This document shows, piece by piece, positions 54,297 to 64,000 of a DNA stretch of 64,000 nucleotides. Source of the DNA: Typhlomys cinereus (Eukaryota > Chordata > Mammalia > Rodentia > Platacanthomyidae); NCBI GenBank assembly GCA_023101885.1, contig JALPQD010000305.1:62001-126000 (forward strand), in the 5' to 3' direction. Numbering within the stretch: the first letter of the stretch is position 1; each line of letters begins with the position of its first letter. Both the position numbers and the translations under genes were made by a program. The notes under the pieces are model-generated. The model searched no databases. It was not told the origin of the DNA and saw only the letters and a program-made list of their open reading frames with translations.

Positions 54297-55185
54297 CGGG
54301 ATGGGGATCCGAACTCAGAGACATTCCGCTTAATGGCGGAGGGGCGTTAAACCCCTGAGCCACCTATCCAGCCCCCATGGTGAGTTCTTAAAAACAAAAA
54401 ACGTCCACAGTACTGAGAATGAGCACATGATTGTGAAGAGCGAACAGCGAGCATAGGAGGATCACGGAGCACGTAAATGCGGCCCGCCCATGCACATGAC
54501 ACGGACAGTGCCTTGCCCCTGCGAAGTTTTACCGCTTGCTACCCTACTCCCCTCAGGTCCCTCGCTGCCCGTGTTAGCTGGCATTGAGAGGGGTGCACGC
54601 AGGGATAAGGGCTTGGGTTTCTTGCTGGGATGTCATGCGGCCATGTGTACAAAGCAGGAACAGATAGGGAAGAAATGGGTGGGGAAGGGGGCTCGCTCTC
54701 CTGCTAGTCAGCGTCTTGCCTCCCTGGGGGCTTAAGACACCCGGCTTCGCTTAGAACAGGCTGCTTTCCCACCTCCACTACAGCCCTCAGAAGAGGTGGA
54801 GGCAGAGGCTGGTCCAGTTTGGAATTTTCTGGCTGGGCATCTGTGGGCCGCTGGCCCTCGCTTCGCACATCCTCCCTTACTGCTCCTTACTGCTCCCGGC
54901 ATGTAGAGATCAAAGCTCTTACCAAACTTGGCACGCCAGTGTTGGAAGTTCTTTTCAACCTAGTGACCAGAAGGCTCTGCGGGCTGGAGAGTGGCTCCGG
55001 GGTAAGCCCTCTGCCTTGCAGGCAGGAAGGTCCTGAGTTCGGATCCTAGACCCACATATAGACGCCAGGGGCGGAAGCGGGGCGGCCTGCGTTTCTGGTC
55101 CTGGTGGGCGGAGCCTGTGAATCCCGGGGCAGAGTAAACAGGAGGAGGTGGAGGCGTCCATGGTGGTTCCTCGATTCGTCCCGGT

Positions 55186-55229
<44 letters not shown>

Positions 55230-58200
55230 ATTGAATAAATAATAAAAAAAAGAAAGGCTCTGAAGGGTCACCGCCTTCGACCTGCTACTAAGTGCCAGCC
55301 TCTCTGACCTGCACAAAGGGAGGAATGGAATTCCTTCTGAACAGATGTTAAATCTTTAGGAAATCTTCAGCCTTCCCACACACTCCAATTTGGTGTTTTT
55401 AGCTATTGCCAAATCCAGGGTGTGGGGCCGCTGAGGTGCACAGAAAGGAGTACAAGTAGCAACCCCCACCCCCTCCCCGGTTGAGAGCACGCCGACGTGC
55501 ATGCCGGTATCCCCAGAACCACGCAAGTACCCCCAACGGGCATGCAGGTACCCCAGAATCCATTTAATTACCCGATGTTGGCAAGGTTACCCCCAGCGTG
55601 CTTGCAAGTACACCCAGCAAGAGCCCCGGAGGGAGCAGGATGGCCATGTGAAGATGTTCCGAATTGCAGAGATCATCACTGGGGCCACATTACAGTCAGA
55701 TGGGTTGGAGAAGCCCCGAGGTACCAACGCATGCTGCGGTGGGACAGCAGGTAATGGTAATATCAGCAAGCTAGAAGAGGATTTTTGAAAGCTTTGCCAT
55801 AAGGAACGATAATGTTTAGGTGATAAATATAGTAGCCTGATTTAACAAATATACCTGAAAACATTTTCTGGACTAGGATTGGTAGCACACACCGGTGATC
55901 CCAGCACTCAGGACATGGAGGCGAGGGCAGGATTAGAAGCTTAAGGCTAGCCTCTGCATCGTATCAACCTTGAGGCTAGTATGGGCCTATATGAGACCTT
56001 CTAACAACAGCAAAAAAGCATGAACTCCAATATTGTGCTATTCTGAGAATCGTGTCCCCTTTTTAAAATGTAATGAATTATTGGTGCTGTATTTGGGTGT
56101 ATGTTGTGTGGGCACATGTACCACAGTGTGGGCATGGACACCACAGCACAACTTTGTGGAGTCGATTCAATCTTACCACCTTGTGTGGGTCTTGAACTCA
56201 GGACATCACAGGTGACCCATTGGTTCACCTCACAGGCCTAATATCAGTTTAATTAACGCTACTTGGTTCAGCTGCCCAAGACTGAGGCCTGTATTTTTCC
56301 CCTTTATATTTCATCTTTCCTCAAACCCATACTGGTCAAAAGTAAACAGACTGCCCATGGAGAGGAATACAGTCCAGTTAGAAGAAGGACATAGAGCACT
56401 GTGTAGGACCTTTGGGTCCTGCTTCTCTCTTAGCATCCCCAAAGAGGGGGACACTAAATGTCTTAACAGAATTTTATATACAACAATGACTGACAGTTAA
56501 TCATCAGATATGCCCCCCCCACACACCACTTTTTCCTGCTCCCAAGTGACTGACCTTGTGGAAGATTCAGAGACTAGTCTCGACATCAGGAAAACAGGAG
56601 CTGTAAGGAGGGCTGGTTTTGCTCACACTGTGCTGAGATCAAAATTAAAGTAAGGCAGAATTGGAATTAAAGTGATTAAAAAAGCAGCAAAGAAGAGATT
56701 GGAGAGATGGTTTAGCAGATAAGTGCTTGCACGTACAGCATGAGGATCAAGAGTTTGGATCCCCAGCACCCAGACATAGAACCAGGTAATGTGGTGGTCC
56801 TCTTTTGCCCTCAGCATAGAGAGGTGGAGATAGGGGGTTCAGGGGTAAACGGGCTGGCAAGATAGCTTCGGGTTCAGTGAGAGACCCCGCCGCTTCAGTA
56901 AATCAAGTAGAGTGCAGTGGAGGACACCTGACGTCAACCTCTGGTATCTCCAGGGAAACATACAGGCGCAACCAACATACACAGGTTTGCCTGCATGGGA
57001 TCACATGAAACACAAGAGCACCACATCACACGTGCACATAGTCCAGTAAAAAGAAAAATGACCGAGTGGCAATGTTCTTGTATTGCTGGATTAATGACCT
57101 GGAACTAGGAGAAGAAAGGACACACAACCTTGGGGTGAACTGAGTTTGTGCACAGAAGGGAGCGTGGAACACAGCTGTGCGGGGGGATGTGGGGATCACA
57201 GCTTCAAATGAACATTTGAATAATCACATCAGAGAATACATTTCTTCCTGTAAGAGTGGTTTATAGGTTGTGGCATTATAGGAACCTGAGACGTGACAAA
57301 TCGTTGCTGTGCTCTTTTTAATTCTTTTATTTATTTTTTGGTGTGTGTGTGTGTGTGGTGGGTGTGTGTGGTGTGGTGTGTTCAGAGGGCCTGTGTCCCT
57401 GTGGAGGGCCAAGGTCGTTGGGAATCATCCTGGATTGCTTCTCTCCTCCTTGCTTCATTCTCTGGGATTTCCCAGGCTCTGCCCACAGGGCGGGAAGTCA
57501 GCTGCGTTTCCACCTGGTGTTTTACATGGGACCGGGATCTCAACTCAGGACCTTTTGCTGAGCAGAGGCTTAACCCAGTTGGTGTGCCTTAAAACACAGC
57601 TCTAGGAGACTGGGCAGGAGGATCACAGTTCAGAATGTACAATGAGCTCCAGGCTAGTGCGGGTAACCCTGCCTCAACAGAAAAGGTAAACGCGCGGTAG
57701 ATGTAGCTCAATGATGGAGCATGTGCTTAGTGTGAACGGGGCCCTGAGTTCCAGCCCGGGACCAGAAAATAAAAGCTTTAAACCTGGTATGGTGGTGCAT
57801 GCCTGGAATCCCAGTTACTTAATGAGGCAGGGGAAACACAGGTTCAAGGCTGGCCTGGGCTCTAATCAAGATCCCGCTTAAAAGGCAAAAATGTAAGAAC
57901 AGCTCCTACGTAAAGTGGTGCAAACTTTTTAGAAAGCAGCTGGGGAACATGTATGTGGGGACCATGGACGGCTTTTTAGAAAGCAGCTGCCGCAATCTCA
58001 GAAAAGTGCAGCTGCGATGACTCAGCCTCTCCACAACATAAGCACTCAAAAACACAACACGAAAGAATTGTTGCAGACAGCCTCCCCCTGCAAGCCTTCT
58101 TTCTGGGTGTTCAGTCAGCATCTCTCTCCTGGTCCGATGGACAGTCTCTCCTATCGATTTTCCCTGCCCCATCTGCCCGCTAGGGAAAGATCTCTCAGGG

Positions 58201-58400
58201 CACAGTCATTCGCAGGGCCTTCCTGCTCAAATATACAGTATTTTCTACAGTCTCTGGTGATGGGGCGCCTTTGTCAGGTGTATTGCCAAACTTATTCACC
58301 AAATGGGCCAATAGGCTCATCTCCATGCTCCTGTGCCCTCTGTTCCCATCTGCTAGTCCATATAGAAGGAATCCCTTCCTTTAGAAACTGCCTTTCAATC
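54297..58400 (+). repeat. Segment A, right-contig copy with many indels
   Basis: Copy of 32525-36661. It carries the partial young SINE copy 2 (54297-54375), copy 3 (54980-55250, with the same target-site duplication), the AGTACCCCAG-type tandem stretch, B1, B3-like, RSINE, Dip-like and B4 elements in the same order. Differences are mainly one-base losses or gains, densest near the gap. The features listed for 32.5-36.7 kb should be read as the same loci. Confidence 0.95.
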
Positions 58401-58544
58401 CTCAACACAATAGCAGTTGCTTTTCTTTGTGCTCCCGTGGGACAGCCTGCGATGAAATGGAAGGGAAATCACCACATCTCATCTTGGGATTTTTTTTTTG
58501 GTCAGTATTTTTCCCTCCACTTAATGAATTCCTTGAAGGTATAG
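58401..58544. other. 144-base bridge unique to the right contig
   Basis: Lies between the copies of segments A and B and replaces the 13.9-kb block of the left contig. It contains a T-run (58490-58499), and I found no match to it elsewhere in the window. It is either a true junction of an alternative haplotype or an assembly error. Confidence 0.75.
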
Positions 58545-59836
58545 CTGTATGCCCAATAGGATATATCTCAGCAGATGGATGCCTGCTCCCTGGTCACACT
58601 CTGAAAGATTACTGCACCATTTGGAGGTGAAGTGCAGTTAGTGGAGAACTTCTGTGGCTTCTAGTTATCAAATGAGCCTTAAACAAAACAAGGTTCCAAC
58701 AAAAGGCCTCAGTACTCATTTCTTTGCTCTGTGAGTTTACTGATTTGTGAGGAATAATGGTGTATCCCTACGGGTCAGGGTACCGAAAGAGGAGGAGTCA
58801 TTTTACTGCAAGGGGAGATGCGTGGGGTCATGCCTTTAAAGGACTATCTCACCATCTATATCTGTTCCCTTCATTTTCATTTTCAAGTATTCATGTGCTT
58901 CTTTACCTTTGATGGAAGCCAACACAGCCTGCATCTGTTTCCAATACATCTAATTCTCTCTAGTCCCCATTCTGTTGGGAGAGGCAGACAATGTAGTGCA
59001 ATGGAGAGAACCCTTGACAATAGGCCAGGAGCCCTGGCTTCTAAGCCCATCTCTGCCACACAAACCCATGTGACCGTAAGCCAGCTTTGGCCTCTCTGGG
59101 ACTAAGCTCTCCATGTAGTCAGGGGGGGAAAATTCACACTAGATGCTAATGGTTCTTCCACCTGGAAAGTTACAGGATTTATAAGGTGTCAATGCTCTGG
59201 CATACTAAAAAGTGATTTGAAAAATCTACCATAAATATTTAAATTAGCCAGCAACATATGCTGGCTCATCACATAATCAGGAGCCATGTTAAGGAAGCGA
59301 GATCTGGAAGACAGAGGGTAATGCCTAATTTGGCACTCTTTTTCTTCTGCACTCCCCTCCTCAATCAAGTGTTCCAGGAACTTCTGTGTGCTTCCTCATT
59401 CTTGTTACTCTAACCCAGCTCTTAAGATGAAAAGTAGGAAGCTAGTAAGAAGCACTTCCCAGAGTCAGTTGTGGCCACTGTGAACCTTCACTTCTCTCTC
59501 TTCATTCTCTCCCCACCACCACCCCACATCATGCAGGGATTTTACCAAACCATGGGACTCCTTGTCCCCGAACAGCAGTGAGCTAATTCAATTCCCTTCC
59601 AGTTTGACTTGAATGTCTCATAAGGACAAAACGGTTCATTTTCTATCTGGTAATCTATAATGAACAGAAACGTATTTGGCTCACGGTTCTGTAGTCCGGG
59701 CAGTCTGAGATTGAGGGGCTGCTTCTGGTGGGGTCTTCTTGCTGCCTAGTAACATAGCAGAAGGCATCACGTGGGGATGGATTCAGAGATAAAGTTGAAG
59801 CCTGAAGTCTATTTATTTTATTTGTTTACTTATTTA

Positions 59837-59885
<49 letters not shown>

Positions 59886-62328
59886 CAGAAGGCACTGTGT
59901 GTGCTTTCGGAGGCCCAATGATGATTTCCAGAATCATCCTGGATTGCTTCTACATCCTTTTTGCTAGGCCAGAAATGTGGGTCGCTGCCATTTCCATCTG
60001 GCATTTTTATGTGGGATCCAGGATCCAAACTCAGGTCCTTCTGTTTGCGAGACAGAGGCTTAACGGGTGAGCCATTTCTCCAGTCCTTTCATAGTCAGCC
60101 TTTAGCGCTTCACCTTCTTGAGTTCAACGATTCATAGCACTGTTACGTTAGGGAGTGTTTCCCCACATATGCTTCTTGGGAGCACATACAGGTACAGTAC
60201 AAAGGGTGGTAGTTCCCATGCTAGTGGCACCCCAGGCCTGCTGGAGGAGAGAAGCTGGGCTCTTCTGACTCTCCTGCCAATCAGGTGCTGTGCTATGAGA
60301 GGTCATTACAATGTGAGGCAGGATCCCTGGCATCCAGGGAAACCTCAGGAGGAAGACATCAGGAGGAAAGTAAGCAGCATCTCCATAGTGACGAAGGGGA
60401 AAGGCCATTGTGCTCTGAGTAGTAAGAAGCAGGTCCTTGGAGGCAGAGAAGTGCTGAGCTGAGTTGCACAATTTGTGGGTGTGCTGGAGATGGGGGTACA
60501 GGAGGAATCTGGACAAACCAAAATCTTGAAGAGTCTTCCTGTGGTTTTATATCTATGTTATGGCGTGTGGTTTTTCATGGGGACATGTGACCAGATAGGG
60601 CACGATGATGACAAAGCAAATTAAAAAAAAAACGCCACTGAAGTCTCGCTTAATAAACCAAGCAGTTTATTGGGGTTCCTTACAGAAGCACGGGTGGGTG
60701 ACTCAAAAGCAGCTGCATCACTGAGATGCCCACCCCAACCTGGAGATTCTCAAAGACCTTGCAGGCAGGGCCAACAGAATCACCTCGTTTACCACCCGAA
60801 TGTCCTTGAGGAGGAGGTCTAACAATCTCACCACTTTGTTAACTTGCCAGCCTTATAAGTCTCCCTTGTCCAGTCTCCTGAACCTCCCACGTCCCTCCAG
60901 GAAGGAGTGTTTCGATTTGAAAGAAATAACAAGTACAGCCCTATATTCCCAGCAATTGGTACTCGGAGACAGGAGAAGCAGCCTGAGTACATGAGACCTT
61001 GTCAAACAAAGCCCCCTCTCTCCGAGGGTCAGCAAGTGGTGTTAGGAACCAAAGTCACAGGCAGGGAAGGTAATGCTGGGCAGGGGGTAGCCAGGGAAGG
61101 TGATGTTTGAGCAAAGAGCTACAGTAGGTGAGGAAATGCACCTTGGACATGCAGAGCCTGTCTTCTGGTCCTATTGCTGAGGGGGGAATGGAAATAGCAT
61201 CAGAGTTGTGCTGGGTGGGGTTGACATTGAGGACTGTCATAAGAACTGGCATTTCCGCTGAGGTAGTAGGATCTTGATGGGGTCCCGGGCAGAGACCTGG
61301 GCTTGGATTTAGCCGGGCCACCTGCTCACTGGGCTCACACAATCCCTTGACAAGCACTGGTCGAGGTCCCCTTTCAACCTGCTGGCTTCAAGACAAAGGG
61401 TCCTTGCAAGACTGCCTTTCAGATTGTTTTGCTTTGCTTGGAGGGCCAGGGAGGAAGGCACTCGCTCCTTATACTTTTTAAAAAATTTTTTATTTACTTA
61501 TTTATTTAGTTTGTGTATCAGAGTTTAGTTTAGTTTAATTTAATTTAGTTTAGTTTGTGTATCCCTAAGGAGGGCCAAGGGTGACTTTGGGAATCATCCT
61601 GGATTACTTTTATCTCCTTTTTACTTGGGCTGACAACATTTTTCACCTGACTTTTTTTTTAAACGTAGGACCTGAAATTCGAACTCAGAACCTTCTGTTT
61701 GTAAGGCAGAGTCTTAACCTCTCAGCCATCTCTCTAGTCCTCCAAATGCTTTCCTAAGACAGAACATGTCACCCACACTAGCTAAGCAGATATGCAGCTG
61801 AGACTACACTTGAATTCCTGATCCTCCTGCTACCTCCTGAGTGCAAAATCTGACATTCCAGACTTGTAAAGAGCCTGCCTGGCTTCCATTTCCCTTTTGA
61901 AGGACAAAATGTCAACTCCCCTGACCCCAGTACAGAAACCCTTTTGCTTCAAGGGGTGAGGGACTCTTCCTGGTACCTCCTTTAAGAGTCAGAATCAGGC
62001 CGACCCAGAAGGGCTGCCACTCTAGCCAGTACGTCCAAACTGTGAGGAATGTACCTGGAATCCCAGTACTTGGGAAGCTGAGGCAGGAGGATGACAACTT
62101 TGAGGCCAGTTTGCACTTGTCTCAAAACAAAACAAGGCCTGAGATATATAGCTCAGCATTAGAATGCTTGTTTAGCATGTTTGAGGTCATCAGTTCAATC
62201 CCCAGTACTGTAATACAAAACACTGTTCATGGAAACCTGCTCCCCTGCGGCCAGTATATGTGCTCTGGATGGATGTGGGTCTTGGGGAGCCTCAGCTAGC
62301 TCACCTAGGGAGGGACTATTCTGGGAAT
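58545..62328 (+). repeat. Segment B, right-contig copy
   Basis: Copy of 50545-54271, and the better version by length and by intact repeat motifs. It contains the MIR, L1M, two Dip-like SINEs and B1/ID fragments listed for the left copy. Sequence continues uninterrupted into new DNA after 62328. Confidence 0.95.
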
Positions 62329-63537
62329 GGAATTGCCAGTGGGAGAGACCCTATGACAGAGCCCCCTTGCCTTTTCTGTTTTTCCCCCAGAAGGGCCCTG
62401 GAGTTCTGCCAGGTCCTATGTGTAGAAGGCCAAGGTCCCATTGGTTTTATTTTCCCGAAGTCCTGGTCTTGTCTTACCTGGCCTGCCACTGGACCTCAGA
62501 CTTTTTTAGATTTGCATCTAGCCCAGTCCTGGCTCAGATGGCTTAATGCCAGGCAAGTTTCTGATGCAGACTGACTTCTGCTTGGTTTTCCCATCCATAT
62601 GAAAGGGACCCTAGGAGGGTTCATGGGACCTTGTGCCACTCAAGAGCACCGGGTTGAACAAAATAACCAGGACTTCTGGTGGGGTGCTCTTTTAGGGTGG
62701 TCCCAGGGCAAGCATCTCAGCGCAGTCTGAAATGAGGGCAAGGAACTGCCCCAACCACCTTAGGCAAAGCTGTGGGATGAACTGCACAGGGCCCCAGGGC
62801 TCAAGACTTGGCCGGTTCTCAACTGACAAATCCCAGGAGACTATCAGTCCTGAACTGGGCCGTGGGGCAGGAGATCCAGACCCTCCCCACCCACCTAGTC
62901 CCCTGCAGACTTCTCTTAGGCCAATCCCAGAGGGTGGTGACTACTCTGGCCAGCTCACCAAAGGCCGTATAGTGCCCACAACTGGCTTTCAGTCTGACCC
63001 TTGTGGGGACTTGGACTGGCCTCTGATCCTGTGGGGTCCCAGGAGGCCTAGCTGGAAAGCTGCCAAGTCTTCCCAGTGGTGCACACCTCTTATAAAAGCC
63101 CCCAACCACCTCCCAACACATGTTACCTGCAGGGAAAGGCAGAAGGGGAGGAGAGAGAGTGTGCCAAGGCACCAGGCCTGAGGGCATGGGCAATACCAGA
63201 CAAGGCGAGGGGAGACACTGGGTAATGCTGGGTCATTTAGGGGTGCAGAATGGAGCAAAGGCAAGAAGACCTGGAGGCCATCAATCCAAAACCTCGCCTG
63301 TCCACATCTGGAATGATTATAAAGGCTCTGTTGAAAGATTTGGCTCCATTGGAGGTCTTTGCAGCAGCCTTGATACTTTCCAAAGGATCCATCAGTTCCA
63401 GCTCAGTCCAGTCCTGCCCTGGAGAGCAACTCCCAATGACATTTTTCCTGGATTTTCTTTATCAGGCCAGGAGCGGAATTCAGAGTCTAAAATAATCTAT
63501 GCACTTTACCTGTGAGCCCCAATTGACTAAAAAAAAT
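62329..63537. other. Intergenic, single-copy
   Basis: GC-rich, with no recognisable repeat. Frames 62732-63181 (149 codons) on + and 63193-62819 on - overlap and have no family motifs. 63250-63515 likewise. Confidence 0.45.
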
Positions 63538-63591
<54 letters not shown>

Positions 63592-63827
63592 AGAGAGCAC
63601 TGTGTGTCCCTATGGAGGACCAAGGGTGACTTTGGGAATCATCCAGGATTGCTTCTACCTTCTTTTTACTTGGCTCTGGGATTCCCAGACTCCACCACAA
63701 GGGCTAGAAGGGCATGCCACTACCATTTCCATCTGGCGTGTTTTTTTGTTTAAATGGGACCTAGAATTTGAACCCAGGACCTTCTGCTTTCGAGGCAGAC
63801 ACTTAACCCTGAGCTATCTCTCCAGCT
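63538..63827 (-). repeat. B2-superfamily SINE (Dip-like) with (TG)n
   Basis: (TG)n at 63541-63590, GGGAATCATCCAGGATTGCT, head complement AGCTATCTCTCCAGCTC. Confidence 0.9.
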
Positions 63828-63831
63828 CATT

Positions 63832-63955
63832 TTTTTTTTTAATTTTTGGAGATAGAGTCTTGCTACCAAGCCAGTTAGCCCCAAACTCCACCTCCTCCAA
63901 TCTTGGCCTTCCAGGAGCTGAGATTACAGGAGCATGCCACTATGTAGGGCTTTAC
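63832..63955 (-). repeat. B1-like SINE
   Basis: TTTGGAGATAGAGTCTTGCT, GAGCTGAGATTACAGGAGC, ATGCCACTATGTAGGGC. Confidence 0.7.
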
Positions 63956-64000
63956 TGACTCCTCAAGTTGACCCAGTTGGTGGTCTGGAAAGTGTCATTG

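Noticed and set aside
54297..62328. A real segmental duplication of 8 kb
   Set aside because: The copies share the same transposon insertion sites, differ mainly by small indels rising towards a placeholder gap, and are arranged as overlapping contig ends. An assembly overlap explains all of this.

Overview
The window is mammalian nuclear DNA, most likely from the X chromosome of a myomorph rodent. Two genes that neighbour each other in the human Xq13.1 region are present and point towards each other. The 3' end of GCNA (also called ACRC, germ cell nuclear acidic protein) lies on the + strand at about 2.1-8.4 kb. The whole of CXCR3, a chemokine receptor, lies on the - strand at about 11.3-13.7 kb. 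The rodent assignment rests on many B1, B4/ID and B3-like SINEs. It also rests on a family whose head resembles rodent B2 but whose body differs from mouse B2. That B2-superfamily element may be of the Dip type described in jerboas and jumping mice; this is an inference, and the species is not certain.

Layout. 1-2.0 kb is a GCNA intron or upstream region, with two non-repeat minus-strand reading frames that I could not identify. At 2.08-7.97 kb are the last four GCNA coding exons, followed by the 3' UTR to about 8.45 kb. These exons encode the linker, the SprT-like zinc metalloprotease core (HELCH plus a downstream His), a CxxC...CxxC zinc ribbon and the C-terminal HMG-like segment. 8.5-11.3 kb is intergenic (LINE fossils and SINEs). 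CXCR3 has two exons: a four-codon exon 1 (13624-13635) and a large exon 2 (11684-12775), encoding 367 residues. I could support no further protein-coding gene from 13.8 kb to the end. That part is a mosaic of SINEs, old L1/L2/MIR fossils, microsatellites, a 1.35-kb GC-rich minisatellite (40.75-42.10 kb) and single-copy intergenic DNA.

The strongest structural signal is at the assembly level. A 25-base run of N (54272-54296) separates two contigs that overlap. Sequence after the gap repeats 32525-36661 (as 54297-58400), then has a 144-base bridge found nowhere else in my reading, then repeats 50545-54271 (as 58545-62328). The stretch 36662-50544 (13.9 kb) is missing from the second contig. The copies differ mostly by one- to few-base indels, concentrated towards the gap on each side. 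This looks like unmerged overlapping contigs, or two haplotypes differing by a 13.9-kb structural variant, rather than a true segmental duplication.

Biologically notable points are these. The complete protease/zinc/HMG end of GCNA is retained in a rodent, whereas mouse is reported to have lost these domains. A young, CpG-rich SINE subfamily has five independent insertions with matching target-site duplications. CXCR3 intron 1 carries an open reading frame that would give a CXCR3-B-like extended N-terminus. I found no convincing novel multi-gene system.
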